DNA of 64,000 bases, from positions 558,001-622,000 of the forward strand of contig NZ_VBSL01000003.1 of assembly GCF_006149005.1 (NCBI RefSeq). The letters are read 5' to 3'. Made by a program: the position numbers and the translations under genes. This DNA comes from Larkinella sp. C7 (lineage in GTDB: Bacteria; Bacteroidota; Bacteroidia; Cytophagales; Spirosomataceae). The notes under the pieces were generated by a model, which worked only from the letters and a program-made list of their open reading frames with translations, did no database searches and was not told where the DNA came from. The first letter of the stretch is position 1. The number at the start of each line of letters is the position of its first letter. Shown here piece after piece: positions 46,860 through 56,308 of this stretch.

Positions 46860-48401
46860 TCAATACAGTACCGGTTTTCTGACGGTTCTGGGATAATACC
46901 CCTGCGCGTGGTAGAGGTACATGGTCCGGACACGCACGTTTCGGTAGTATACCGGCCAGACCTCCTGCCGCAACACCGGCCCCAACTGCGCCCGGGCGTC
47001 CGGCGACAGGGGATCTTCGCTCACATACACGACGTTCTGCCGCTGCGAAACGGGGGGCGGTGGCCAGAAATCAAACTGGTTCATGCGTCGGTTTTCATTG
47101 GGCAGGCAATAGGTATCCGGGTGCCCTTCGACGTAAAATGCCAGTTCGGACGCCGTGTGGTAACTGTCACTCACAATTGCAAAATGACCCGGCGGCAGGT
47201 TTTTGACGAATTCGTCGACGGTTTGGCCGATTTGCCGCCAGCCCGCCAGCCGGTACAGCGGATCGGCTTTGACCGGTAAAACCGGGCGTCCGGCAACGGC
47301 ATCGAGCCAGCCGGGTTGCAGAATCAGCAGGAGCGTAGCCGCCGACAGCCCCACGGGCCAGGCCACCCGGGGCGTTTCCGACCAACGGCGGTAGCGCAGG
47401 TGCAACAGGTACGAAACCACCAGCGGCCAGGCCACCAGCGTGGCCGACGGCCAGTTGACTTCCACGCGCTTGTGAACCGACAGAGCCGCAAAGCCCGACA
47501 GAATCAGTGCCGGCGCCAGCCACAACGGCAAAAGCCGGGCGTGGTCGACCGTCGGAAGTTTCCAGGGTCGGGCCAGCAGCAGGCCGACGACGATAAAAAT
47601 CGAACCGTAGGCCAGTTGACCACCCACAAATTCCAGCAGTTGACCAAGGGCGTTGCGATGAAGGAAAGAAGCCCCGGAGCCGCCCGCCAGCGTGAAAATA
47701 TGCCGGAACGTCACCCAATCGTGCTGGTAGTTCCAGATCAGGGAAGGCAGCAGGCCCACCAAAACCGGTAGTGCGAAGGCGAGTAACCGACGGGTAATCA
47801 AGGCGATATCCCGGCCACTGCCCGCCAGCACCACGAAGCCGAAAAGCACCATCGTCGGTTTGGCGAGCATCCCGAAAACCACAAAGGCGGCCGTTCGCCA
47901 GCCGTCGCCGGACTGACCCGTATCGGCGTAGCGCAGAAAATACCGCAAGGCACCGGCCCAGGCCAGCATCAGCAACGAATCTGTCGTGAAAAACAGCGTT
48001 GCGGTTACAAAAAACGGACTGACGTTCAGCAACACCACGCCCAGCACCGCGACCCGGTGGCTGCGAAAACGCTCGACACCCAGCCGGAAAACGAAATACG
48101 AAATTCCCAGTCCGCACAAAACCGCATTCAGCCGGACCACCGGGGCCGAAATTCCGAACAGATCCGAACTGAGGGAGTTGACGTAGGCGATCAGGGGCGG
48201 TTTGGAGTAATAGGCCCAGTCCAGGTGCCGCGACCAGAGCCAGTATTGGGCTTCTTCCGTGAACAGATCAGGGCCAAAATAGACATAGACGCCTTTCACC
48301 AGCGTAATGATTCCCATCAGACTCCAGAACCGGGTGATGCCCAGTGAGCGGCTGTAGAGCGCGTGAAAGGGATTGGAATTAAAGACGGGCGCCGTTGACA
48401 T
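46860..48401 (-). CDS. GT39/ArnT-like membrane glycosyltransferase
   Basis: A 513-residue polytopic membrane protein of the dolichyl/undecaprenyl-phosphate-sugar glycosyltransferase superfamily (PMT_2). The catalytic-loop signature is present: TEEAQYWLWSRHLDWAYYSKPPLIAY (about 48-73), with the acidic residues Glu49/Glu50. About 10 membrane segments follow and a C-terminal periplasmic domain (about 400-513) holds a conserved-looking DSYHTASELAFY segment. Enzymes of this type move a sugar from a lipid carrier to lipid A, protein or lipid. The epimerase and ACP genes are directly upstream. Confidence 0.87.
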   Translation of the reverse strand: MSTAPVFNSNPFHALYSRSLGITRFWSLMGIITLVKGVYVYFGPDLFTEEAQYWLWSRHLDWAYYSKPPLIAYVNSLSSDLFGISAPVVRLNAVLCGLGISYFVFRLGVERFRSHRVAVLGVVLLNVSPFFVTATLFFTTDSLLMLAWAGALRYFLRYADTGQSGDGWRTAAFVVFGMLAKPTMVLFGFVVLAGSGRDIALITRRLLAFALPVLVGLLPSLIWNYQHDWVTFRHIFTLAGGSGASFLHRNALGQLLEFVGGQLAYGSIFIVVGLLLARPWKLPTVDHARLLPLWLAPALILSGFAALSVHKRVEVNWPSATLVAWPLVVSYLLHLRYRRWSETPRVAWPVGLSAATLLLILQPGWLDAVAGRPVLPVKADPLYRLAGWRQIGQTVDEFVKNLPPGHFAIVSDSYHTASELAFYVEGHPDTYCLPNENRRMNQFDFWPPPPVSQRQNVVYVSEDPLSPDARAQLGPVLRQEVWPVYYRNVRVRTMYLYHAQGYYPRTVRKPVLY

Positions 48402-48427
48402 GGCTATCGACTAGACGGTGTGGTACT

Positions 48428-49396
48428 TTACTTTTCTTCCAGCAACGACGTATGTTCCGCCTGGAACCAGTTCACCATGCGCTGCAAGCCTTCCTCCAGC
48501 GAAACACGCGGCTGGTAGCCCAGCAAATGCGCAGCTTTGGTCAGATCGGCAGCGGTTTGGCTGACGTCGCCGGGCTGCTCGGGCCGGTAATCGAGCCGGG
48601 CTTTGCGGCCGGTATACTGTTCGAGTTTTCGGACCAGATCAATCAGGGCAACGGGGCGGGCACCGCCCAGGTTGATGATTTCAAATCCCTTGACCCGTTC
48701 GATGGCCCGCACAATACCGGCTACGATGTCGTTCACGTAGGTATAGTCGCGCAGGCTTTGTCCGTTGCCAAAAAGCTGAATCCTTTCGCCGTCGAACAAC
48801 CGCTGGATGAACCGGGAAATCGCCATATCGGGCCGCTGGTTGGGGCCAAAGACCGTAAAAAACCGCAGGCAATAGGCGTTCAGACCGAAAAGCTGGTGGT
48901 AATTCTGAAGAAGCATCTCGCCGGTTCGCTTGGAAATGGCGTAGGGAGAAGCCAGTGATTCGATACGATCCGTTTCCCGAAACGGGATTTCGTTGCGCTC
49001 GCCGTAGACCGACGACGAGGAGGCAAACACAATTTTGCTGACCTTGAAATCCCGCATCGTTTGCAGCAGCGTTACCGTCCCGGTTACGTTGGTGTCGAAA
49101 TAAGAAGCCGGTTGTTGCAGCGACGGGCGCACTCCGGCCAGTCCGGCCAGATGCACCACCACGTCGATGGCGTAGGTGCCGAACAACAAATGCAGAAAAC
49201 TGGACTCCCGAATGTCGCCTTCAAACAGGTAGTAGCCCGGTCGGCCTTCGAAAGAGGCCACGTTCCGGCGTTTCAAAGCGGGGTCGTAATTGGAACCAAA
49301 GTTGTCGACCGCCAGGACAATGTGCCCTTCATCGAGCAGTTTTTTAGTGAGATGGGTTCCAATAAAACCCGCTCCACCGGTTAAGAGAATGTTCAT
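48428..49396 (-). CDS. NAD-dependent sugar-nucleotide epimerase (GalE/UDP-glucuronate epimerase-like)
   Basis: A 322-residue extended SDR enzyme. The NAD loop GGAGFIG is at residues 7-13, the active-site Ser lies in SSSSVYG (127-132), and the Tyr152/Lys156 pair in PYAISK completes the triad. RPSLQQPASYFDTNVTG and TVFGPNQRPDMAISRF match UDP-glucuronate 4-epimerase-type enzymes, which are shorter than GDP-mannose dehydratases. It would supply an activated sugar, plausibly for the GT39-type enzyme whose gene starts 26 bases downstream. Exact substrate is uncertain. Confidence 0.88.
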   Translation of the reverse strand: MNILLTGGAGFIGTHLTKKLLDEGHIVLAVDNFGSNYDPALKRRNVASFEGRPGYYLFEGDIRESSFLHLLFGTYAIDVVVHLAGLAGVRPSLQQPASYFDTNVTGTVTLLQTMRDFKVSKIVFASSSSVYGERNEIPFRETDRIESLASPYAISKRTGEMLLQNYHQLFGLNAYCLRFFTVFGPNQRPDMAISRFIQRLFDGERIQLFGNGQSLRDYTYVNDIVAGIVRAIERVKGFEIINLGGARPVALIDLVRKLEQYTGRKARLDYRPEQPGDVSQTAADLTKAAHLLGYQPRVSLEEGLQRMVNWFQAEHTSLLEEK

Positions 49397-49468
49397 AGGT
49401 TTTCATCGCCGACAGGTAGACGACGGTATGGTCTATACGTAAATTAAAATGGTGTGGTCAAGCCGGGT

Positions 49469-49714
49469 CTAGTCGAATTGCGTTTCCTGAGCCAGGTACT
49501 CTTTCAATTGCCCAAACGTTTCAAGCTTCCACCATTCCTGGTCCGGAATGCGAATGCCGAAATTGATTTCGACCTGTAGCAACAGGTCGGTAATGTCCAG
49601 CGAATCCAGCCCCAGATCCTTGCTGAAATTCGTGTGATCCGTCAGCGCGGTTTGGTTGATGCCCATGCCGACGAGCAGGTCATGCAGGCGGTTGTCAATT
49701 TGTTCAGCGATCAT
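49469..49714 (-). CDS. Acyl carrier protein
   Basis: An 81-residue acyl carrier protein. The phosphopantetheine-attachment motif is DLGLDSLD with Ser38. The acidic helix ITDLLLQVEINFGIRIPD is typical. I chose the ATG at 49714; a longer start adds 25 residues including a hydrophobic stretch without family similarity. It is not beside fatty-acid synthesis genes but between an RND pump gene (79 bases away) and a sugar epimerase, so a dedicated role in lipid or glycolipid assembly is possible. Confidence 0.9.
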   Translation of the reverse strand: MIAEQIDNRLHDLLVGMGINQTALTDHTNFSKDLGLDSLDITDLLLQVEINFGIRIPDQEWWKLETFGQLKEYLAQETQFD

Positions 49715-49793
49715 AACTGTAAAAGGAAAGTAGGAAATCAATTTTTTAGTGCTTGCACCGCCCTTGGGAGCGGTGCAGGCAATCGTCATGCAA

Positions 49794-52700
49794 TTAGTAA
49801 ACAGCGGTTTCGGCCACCTCTTTGGTCGCTTTGGTTTTGCTGAAGCGGTTTGAAAACCACTCCTGCGTCCGGTCGACGAGGTAATAAACCATCGGAACCA
49901 GAAAAACCGTCAGGATCATCGAACTGGTCAGCCCGCCGATCAACACCCAGGCCAGCGAGTTTTTCCACTCCGAACCGGCTCCGCTGGCGATCGCAATCGG
50001 AATCATCCCGATCACCATGGCGATGGTCGTCATCAGAATCGGGCGCAGCCGTTCTTCTCCCGCGTGCAGAATCGCCTGCCGGTACGGCACACCCTGTGCC
50101 TTCTGCTGATTGGCAAAGTCGACGATCAGAATGGCGTTCTTCACCACCAGACCGATCAGCATCAGCATCCCCAGCAGGGCGAAAATACCGATGTCCGACG
50201 AGCTCAGGGCCAGGGCCAGCAAGGCTCCCACCACCGCAACCGGAACCGACGTCAATACCACCAGCGGGTAGATAAAGCTGTCGTAGAGCAGCACCATGAT
50301 AAAATACACCAGCATCAAACCGGCCAGCATCGCGATTCCGAGCGAACCGAAGCCTTCGCTCTGGTTCTTGGCGTCGCCACCCCAACTGAGCGCTACGCCA
50401 GCGGGTAGTGGGTTTTTCGCCAGATCGGCCTGAATCGTAGCCGTCAGCGTTCCCGAACCAGTGCCTAACACGTTGGCTGTTACCGTCACGGACGACCGGC
50501 GGTTTTTGCGTTCCAGCAGCGAAGGCCCATTGCTCAGGCTCACGTTGGCAAACTCCGCCAACCGAACCGTACGACCGGCCTGTGGACTGACAAAATTGAT
50601 GTTTTTGACATCGTCCGGGTTTTTCCGGTCGAAGGCATCGAGCATCACACGGATGTCGTAATCTTCACCGCCATCGCGGAATTTGGAGTCATCGTTCCCC
50701 GCGAAGGCGTTCTGTAACGTGGCTCCAACGGTTTGAATATCAAGCCCTAATTTGGCCATTTTCTCGCGGTCGATTTCCACACGCACCTCCGGGTTTCCCG
50801 ATTCGATGGACACGTTGACGTCGTTGGCACCGGGGGTTTTCCGAATGCGGTTTCCCAGGTCATTGGCTGCCGACAACAGAAGATCCAGGTTGTCGCCACT
50901 CAGGAAAATCTCGATCGGAGCCGTACCGGAATTGACCATACCGACTACGGAGGATTTGAATTCGATGGCCGGAAAACGCTGTTCCAGTTCTTTCCGCAGC
51001 GAAATCATGTACGCTTCCGTAGGCTGGTGACCGGGCCGTTCCGAAGCCTCCGCCAGTTGAATGGTCAACTCACTGCGGTTGGTTTCGCCTTGTCCGGTGC
51101 TGTTCATGCCCGTGCTGGCACCGGCCACGTTGGCGAAAATGGTTTCCACTTCCGGTTTTTTACGGAGGTAATCTTCAATCTGCCGGGTAGTCAGGTTGTT
51201 GTGTTGCAGCGACGCACTCTTGTCGACTTTCATCGTTAGCAGGAATTTACCCTGATCGCCCTGCGCCACAAACTGCGACCCGATAATCCCCAGACTCATC
51301 ACCCAGCCGGTGAAAACGAACAGTGCCACCAGAATACCGGTGAAGGCCAGCTTGTGGGTCAGCACCCATTTCAGGCTGCCGTGGTACCAGTTGGTTAAGC
51401 CCGTCAACCCGTTTTCAAACCAGAGCAGAAATGCCTGGAACGGATTTTTCGGATTCAGGTGCTCCAGTTTTGCCATTCGGGACGTCATCCAGGGCGTCAG
51501 CGTGAAACTGGCGACCAGACTGGTCATGGTGGCAAAAGCGACGGTCAGCGAGAACTGACGGAGCAGGTCGGCGATCACCGAATCCACGAACGTAATTGGC
51601 ACGAACACCACCACAATCACGAGCGTGATGGCAACGGCGGCAAACCCGATTTCTTTCATGCCGTCGAGCGTGGCTTGCCAGCGGTCTTTGCCCATTTCCA
51701 GGTGTCGCTGGATGTTTTCCAGCACCACAATCGAGTCATCGACCAGAATCCCGATTACCAGCGACAGGGCCAGCAGCGTCATCAAATTGAGCGAATAGCC
51801 CATCACGAACATGAACAGGAACGCCGACACCAGCGAGGCCGGTACCGACACCATGACGATGAAGGCGTTCCGGAAGCTGTGCAAGAAGAGCAGCATCACC
51901 ACGGCCACCAGCCCCACGGCCAGAATCAAGTCGTGCGTCACGGCTTCCACGGATTCGAGCGTAAACACGCTGCTGTCGTAGGCAATTGCAAAATGAACCT
52001 TGTCTTTGGCGTTGTCTTTTTCGATCTGCGCCAGTTTCTCCTGCATCAACCGGCTGATCTCAACCGCATTGGCGTCGGACTGTTTCTTAATGAACAACCC
52101 GATCCCGTTCTGTCCGTTGTAGCGGCTGATGCTGGAGGTCTCGGTCAAACCGTCGGTCACGTTGGCGACATCACCCACCCGAATCGGGCTGCCGTCTTTG
52201 GGCGTCACGATTACCAGCTTCCGGATGTCGTCCAGCGAATTGAATTTGCCCGCCAGCCGCAGCGTCATGTTTTCCGACGTGTTTTTTACCTTTCCCGTCG
52301 GGAAGTCGAGGTTGGCCTGGTTAATAGCCTGCGTGACTTGCAGCAGCGATAAGCCGTAGTAATTCAGCTTGTCGTCATCGACATTGACGCGGATTTCCCG
52401 TTTTTCGCCCCCCACCATCGTAATTTCAGCCACACCTTTGATTTGCTGCATCACCGGCAGGTATTTGTCTTCCATCTGCTGATAGAATACTTCGTTCGGC
52501 AGGGAAGAAGTCGCCAGCAACTGCATGATGGGCTGATCGCTGGGCGAGATTTTCGACAGCGAGGGGGTTTCCACATCCTCGGGCAAATCGCTCACCATTT
52601 TGTTGATGGCCCGCTGGGCGTCTTCCAGCGCCTTATCGACATCGGTACCGGGTTTAAAACCGACGATAATAACGGAGGCATTCTCGAACGAATTGGCCTT

Positions 52701-52940
52701 TACATCGTCGAGGTTATCGAGCCCGGAAATGGCGTCTTCCAGCTTTTTGCTGACTTCCGTTTCGACTTCCGATGGAGCCGCTCCGGGATAAACCGTGGTG
52801 ATGGTGATGGTGGGTACCGAAAATTCCGGCAACAACTCATAACTCAACATCCGGTAGGAAAATATGCCGCCGATGGTCAATATCGCGAAGAGCACGATAA
52901 TCATCGAGGGGCGCTTGATGATGGTTTCGAAGAAGTTCAT
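49794..52940 (-). CDS. RND efflux pump (AcrB-like)
   Basis: A 1048-residue RND transporter; I use the ATG at 52940 (MNFFETIIKRPSM) and not an upstream one whose 22 extra residues come from the hairpin region. The proton-relay residues are intact: Asp-Asp in segment 4 (ILVDDSIVVLENIQRHLEMG) and Lys in segment 10 (IGLVVKNAILIVDFAN). Two periplasmic domains follow the usual pattern. It is the third gene of a tolC-adaptor-pump operon under a TetR-like operator. Loss of host lipids, bile-like detergents or antibiotics are typical substrates, but the real one is unknown. Confidence 0.94.
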   Translation of the reverse strand: MNFFETIIKRPSMIIVLFAILTIGGIFSYRMLSYELLPEFSVPTITITTVYPGAAPSEVETEVSKKLEDAISGLDNLDDVKANSFENASVIIVGFKPGTDVDKALEDAQRAINKMVSDLPEDVETPSLSKISPSDQPIMQLLATSSLPNEVFYQQMEDKYLPVMQQIKGVAEITMVGGEKREIRVNVDDDKLNYYGLSLLQVTQAINQANLDFPTGKVKNTSENMTLRLAGKFNSLDDIRKLVIVTPKDGSPIRVGDVANVTDGLTETSSISRYNGQNGIGLFIKKQSDANAVEISRLMQEKLAQIEKDNAKDKVHFAIAYDSSVFTLESVEAVTHDLILAVGLVAVVMLLFLHSFRNAFIVMVSVPASLVSAFLFMFVMGYSLNLMTLLALSLVIGILVDDSIVVLENIQRHLEMGKDRWQATLDGMKEIGFAAVAITLVIVVVFVPITFVDSVIADLLRQFSLTVAFATMTSLVASFTLTPWMTSRMAKLEHLNPKNPFQAFLLWFENGLTGLTNWYHGSLKWVLTHKLAFTGILVALFVFTGWVMSLGIIGSQFVAQGDQGKFLLTMKVDKSASLQHNNLTTRQIEDYLRKKPEVETIFANVAGASTGMNSTGQGETNRSELTIQLAEASERPGHQPTEAYMISLRKELEQRFPAIEFKSSVVGMVNSGTAPIEIFLSGDNLDLLLSAANDLGNRIRKTPGANDVNVSIESGNPEVRVEIDREKMAKLGLDIQTVGATLQNAFAGNDDSKFRDGGEDYDIRVMLDAFDRKNPDDVKNINFVSPQAGRTVRLAEFANVSLSNGPSLLERKNRRSSVTVTANVLGTGSGTLTATIQADLAKNPLPAGVALSWGGDAKNQSEGFGSLGIAMLAGLMLVYFIMVLLYDSFIYPLVVLTSVPVAVVGALLALALSSSDIGIFALLGMLMLIGLVVKNAILIVDFANQQKAQGVPYRQAILHAGEERLRPILMTTIAMVIGMIPIAIASGAGSEWKNSLAWVLIGGLTSSMILTVFLVPMVYYLVDRTQEWFSNRFSKTKATKEVAETAVY

Positions 52941-52948
52941 AGACTTTT

Positions 52949-53036
52949 TTATTGAGTGAGTTAGTGATTGAGCGATTGAGTGAGGAGCGAATGCGTGATT
53001 TTTCACTCAATCGCTCAATCACAAATCACTCAATAA
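52949..53036. repeat. Long hairpin between adaptor and pump genes
   Basis: Arms 52949-52983 and 53003-53036 are complementary over about 34 bases (core GTGATTGAGCGATTGAGTGA and its complement) with a 19-base loop. It fills the gap inside an operon, so it may weaken pump expression relative to the adaptor or mark an RNA-processing site. It is followed by a T-tract on the pump side (ACTTTTTTATTG on the plus strand is the A-tract on the transcript), so strong termination is unlikely. Confidence 0.7.
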
Positions 53037-53038
53037 TC

Positions 53039-54088
53039 TCATTGTGCATTGACTAACGTGCCGTTCTGTAAGTTGATCTGACCGCTGGTGACCACCTGAT
53101 CGCCGGCTTTGAGACCCTTTGTGATTTCGTAATACTGGTTGGTGGTCGCACCAATTTCTACCGTTTTGAGAACCGCTTTGCCGTTTTCAATGACGTATAC
53201 CTGCGGAGCCTTGGCGGAACCCAAAATGGCCTGACGGGGAATGGCCAGCGTTTGCGTTTTCAGCTTGTTCTGGTTGGCAATGGAACCGTACATCCCGGCT
53301 TTCAGCGGATTGGCACCGGAGTTGTTCACCGTAATCTGAACCGGGTAGTTGTGAGCGGCATCGCCTTCAGCACCGATCATCGTGACGCGTCCCGTAAACC
53401 GGACGTTGGGATACACCTCGGTTTCAATTGGCAGCGACTGACCAACGCGGAACTGGTTAATGGCTTTTTCCGGTACATCGACCACCAGTTTCAGCGACGA
53501 AATATCGGTGATTTTGGCAATCGGCGAGCCGACGGAAACGACCGACCCTTTTTCCACCATTTTCTGGGTTACGATGCCCGAGAAAGGAGCGGTGACGGTG
53601 GTGTTGGCAATCTGTTTTCTGAGTTGCTTGATCTGTGCCTCGGTGGCCCGGATGTTCAGTTGCGCCCGTTCGAGGTTGATGGCCGGGGTGGCGTCGCCTT
53701 TCACCAGCGCGTCATACCGCCGAACGTCGTTCTGATACCCTTCCAGGGTCACTTGCAGGGCTTCGATCTGGTAGTGAAGCTGTTCGTCGTCCAGTTTGGC
53801 AATCAGGCGGTTTGCGCCAACCAGTTGGCCTTCTTCAATCGGCAACTGGGTGATTTGGCCACCGGCCTGGGGCCGGATTTCGACTTCGCGGTTGGGCAGA
53901 AACGAACCCAGAAACAGGGTTTCTTCCGACAGGTTGCGGAGTTCGGCTACGGCCGTCCGCACGCCCACTTTCAGGTCGGCGTCGGGTTTATAGACTTTGG
54001 CTTCTACTTTTTCTTTGTTGTCGAGGAGCGTCCAGGCGGTCAGCCCGAGGGTGCCAACGAGAACCAGTACAATGATGATGCGTTTCAT
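53039..54088 (-). CDS. RND periplasmic adaptor (membrane-fusion protein)
   Basis: A 349-residue adaptor; the ATG at 54088 gives a signal/anchor segment (MKRIIIVLVLVGTLGLTAWTLL) and is preferred over one 11 codons upstream. The lipoyl halves (LPNREVEIRPQAGGQITQL, VTAPFSGIVTQKMVEKGSVV), alpha-hairpin, beta-barrel (LVVDVPEKAINQFRVGQSLP) and membrane-proximal domain are all present. No lipobox is obvious, so it is probably anchored by its N-terminal helix. It lies between the tolC and pump genes of the 49.8-55.4 kb operon. Confidence 0.92.
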   Translation of the reverse strand: MKRIIIVLVLVGTLGLTAWTLLDNKEKVEAKVYKPDADLKVGVRTAVAELRNLSEETLFLGSFLPNREVEIRPQAGGQITQLPIEEGQLVGANRLIAKLDDEQLHYQIEALQVTLEGYQNDVRRYDALVKGDATPAINLERAQLNIRATEAQIKQLRKQIANTTVTAPFSGIVTQKMVEKGSVVSVGSPIAKITDISSLKLVVDVPEKAINQFRVGQSLPIETEVYPNVRFTGRVTMIGAEGDAAHNYPVQITVNNSGANPLKAGMYGSIANQNKLKTQTLAIPRQAILGSAKAPQVYVIENGKAVLKTVEIGATTNQYYEITKGLKAGDQVVTSGQINLQNGTLVNAQ

Positions 54089-54107
54089 GGTGTTAACAGG
54101 TTGTGTG

Positions 54108-55427
54108 TTATGGATTGACAATGAGATTTCCGGTTGCTTTTTTCCAGTCGAGTTCGGCCGACCGAAAGGCGACCAGCGTGCTGAGGTAGGTGTTCTGGGC
54201 GTTGCGCAGCTCGTCTTCCGTCTGGATGACTTCGCTGATGCCCACCGTGCCCTCCTTAAATTGAAGTTGCGTTTGGGTGTAGATTTTTTCGGCGAGCGTT
54301 ACCTGAGCGCGGTTGGTGGTGAGATTCCGTTGTTCCACCAGCAGTTTGTTTTGGGCGTTGGTCACGTCCATCGTAATCGACTCGCGGGTTTGCTGGAGTT
54401 GGGTTTCGAGTTTCTGGTTGTCGAGTTTCTTCTGCGTCACTCTGGATTTGCGGGCCAGCCCGTCGAACACGTTCCAGTTCAGTTGCAGACCCACCCAATA
54501 CCCCGGCACATTCTTGAGGTAGGAATTATCTCCACCGATGGCATACACCGTACTGTTGGCGACGCCGTAAGCCGAAACCGTGGGTAAAAAACCGGCTTTG
54601 ATGTTTTGGAGATCCAACGCGTTGAGGGCTTTCTGACGGTCGAGGAGCAACAGATCGGTGCGGTTGATGGCGGGCGCGTCGAATGTCACCGTCGGCGCTG
54701 TTTCATCGATCTGGGTCAGCACCGCCAGCGGCTCGCTTTGCGGGGTTCCGGTCAGGTATTTCAGCAGGTTCAGCAGTTGATTATAGGTTGCCTGCAACGA
54801 TTCGATCTGCGTTTCCGATGCCGTTTTGCTCAACCGCAACCGGTCGACATCCACGCCTTTCGCCAGTTGATTCTGCCGCTGGAGATCGGTAATCTGAATC
54901 ATCTTGTCGGACGAAACGATGTTCCGGCGCAGAAAAGCCATTTGCTGGGCCGTCGTTTGCAGGTTGTAATACGTGGCGGCCACGTTATAGGCGACGTCTT
55001 CTTTCACCTGCCGGGTTTGCAGCGCCGACACTTCGCGGCTGGTTTTGGCGGCTTTCAACCCAATCATCACCGACGGGTTATACAACGCCTGGGAAGCCTG
55101 TACCGAAGTTGAAAGGTTGTAGGGAAGACCGAATGCCAGGGTTTGGTATGAACCCTCGGGGCCACCGAAGGCCGATGTGGGAACGACCTGTCCCGGAATT
55201 TTTAGATACCGTTTGTAATCACCGGTCAGGTTGACAGAAGGTCTTGCCCCGGCTTTTACTTCGGCAATGCGGGCTTCCGTTTTGGTTTCGTCAAACTGGG
55301 CCGACTGCACGCTGAGGTTGCTGGTGAGGGCCTTGTCGATCAGTTGCTGGAGTGTAAGGTCCTGAGCCTGCGTGAGTGTGCTGGTGAAAGCGAGTATCAG
55401 GCCGAGATACCATGGTGTGCGTTTCAT
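54108..55427 (-). CDS. TolC-family outer-membrane efflux protein
   Basis: A 439-residue channel with a signal peptide (1-21, ending TLTQAQ) and TolC-type helical repeats (LQQLIDKALTSNLSVQSAQF; FDGLARKSRVTQKKLDNQKL; TVGISEVIQTEDELRNAQNTYLS). It is the first gene of the pump operon, ends 19 bases before the adaptor start, and begins just after the palindrome at 55495-55512, the presumed TetR operator. Confidence 0.91.
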   Translation of the reverse strand: MKRTPWYLGLILAFTSTLTQAQDLTLQQLIDKALTSNLSVQSAQFDETKTEARIAEVKAGARPSVNLTGDYKRYLKIPGQVVPTSAFGGPEGSYQTLAFGLPYNLSTSVQASQALYNPSVMIGLKAAKTSREVSALQTRQVKEDVAYNVAATYYNLQTTAQQMAFLRRNIVSSDKMIQITDLQRQNQLAKGVDVDRLRLSKTASETQIESLQATYNQLLNLLKYLTGTPQSEPLAVLTQIDETAPTVTFDAPAINRTDLLLLDRQKALNALDLQNIKAGFLPTVSAYGVANSTVYAIGGDNSYLKNVPGYWVGLQLNWNVFDGLARKSRVTQKKLDNQKLETQLQQTRESITMDVTNAQNKLLVEQRNLTTNRAQVTLAEKIYTQTQLQFKEGTVGISEVIQTEDELRNAQNTYLSTLVAFRSAELDWKKATGNLIVNP

Positions 55428-55494
55428 ATCAAAAAGTGTAAGTAAAGCGGATGGTGAACTAAAAACTGGATTTTCGGATGATTAAATTGTTTGT

Positions 55495-55512
55495 TTTAAT
55501 CAATTGATTAAA
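55495..55512. promoter_or_regulatory. TetR operator upstream of the pump operon
   Basis: TTTAATCAATTGATTAAA is a perfect 18-bp palindrome between the TetR gene end (55530) and the TolC start (55427). A half-site GATTAAAT lies just beside it. It is one of four copies in this region. Confidence 0.7.
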
Positions 55513-55529
55513 TTCGATGCAAAAAAATA

Positions 55530-56153
55530 TCAGGTAACCGGTTCAGGTTTAAAAAGATACTCGCAGATCATGTCTTTGACGTATTCCATGTGGCGGGTGG
55601 CAAAAGCGTTGAAACCGGCCTCGTCCAGTCCCTGCGCCAGCATCGTCATCGGTTTGGACACAAACAGAAACTGGATGTTGGCAATGATCATGGTTAGAAT
55701 ATGGTGCGAATCGATCGGGGTGATGATCCCCTGCGCAATGGCATCTTCAATTTGCTGGTGGAAAATCGATTCCGGTACCTGTTTGGCCATCCCGATCGTT
55801 CCGTAAAGCCGTTCCGGATTCAGGCGCAGTTCATTCATGATGAAAATGGTCAGATTCGGATTCTGCATCATCATCTGAAACTGGTGATCCATCAGTTTCG
55901 ATATTTTATCGCGCAGACTGATGGGCTGGTTGATCAGTTCGAGCATGCCTTTGAACATCAGCGTACATACATCGTTGAAAATCGACTGAAACAACTTCTC
56001 TTTGCTGCGGAAATAATAGTTCATCAGCGCACTGTTAATGCCCGCTGCCTGCGCAATATCCCGCGTCGTCGTACCATCAAAACCCTTTTCAAGAAACACC
56101 ATTTTGGCTGCTTCCTTGATGCGTTCTTCGGTTGAGTCAGTAAGACATTTCAT
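55530..56153 (-). CDS. TetR-family regulator (copy 1)
   Basis: A 207-residue TetR regulator; the ATG at 56153 aligns exactly with copy 2. The helix-turn-helix is at residues 9-55 (ERIKEAAKMVFLEKGFDG, TTTRDIAQAAGINSALMNYYF). About 20 of 207 residues differ from copy 2 at 57885-58508, mostly conservative, and long stretches of DNA are identical (for example 55554-55658). Its gene has its own operator palindrome upstream (56223-56240) and the pump operon directly downstream, so self-repression plus control of the pump is likely. Confidence 0.92.
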   Translation of the reverse strand: MKCLTDSTEERIKEAAKMVFLEKGFDGTTTRDIAQAAGINSALMNYYFRSKEKLFQSIFNDVCTLMFKGMLELINQPISLRDKISKLMDHQFQMMMQNPNLTIFIMNELRLNPERLYGTIGMAKQVPESIFHQQIEDAIAQGIITPIDSHHILTMIIANIQFLFVSKPMTMLAQGLDEAGFNAFATRHMEYVKDMICEYLFKPEPVT

Positions 56154-56222
56154 GGTATTGGTAGAATGACAGGTCAAAGGTAAAGTCCCGAAATGGGATA
56201 AGCAAACATTTTAATCAGAAAA

Positions 56223-56240
56223 TTTAATCAATTGATCAAA
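56223..56240. promoter_or_regulatory. TetR operator upstream of tetR copy 1
   Basis: TTTAATCAATTGATCAAA matches the 18-bp palindrome with one changed base. Half-sites TTTTAATCAGA (56210-56220) and CTTGATTAG (56244-56252) flank it. Confidence 0.65.
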
Positions 56241-56308
56241 ACGCTTGATTAGCGGTTTTGGGCTTCCTTGAGCGGTTTTTAACGGGTTTAAATCGTATCG
56301 ACATCGGG

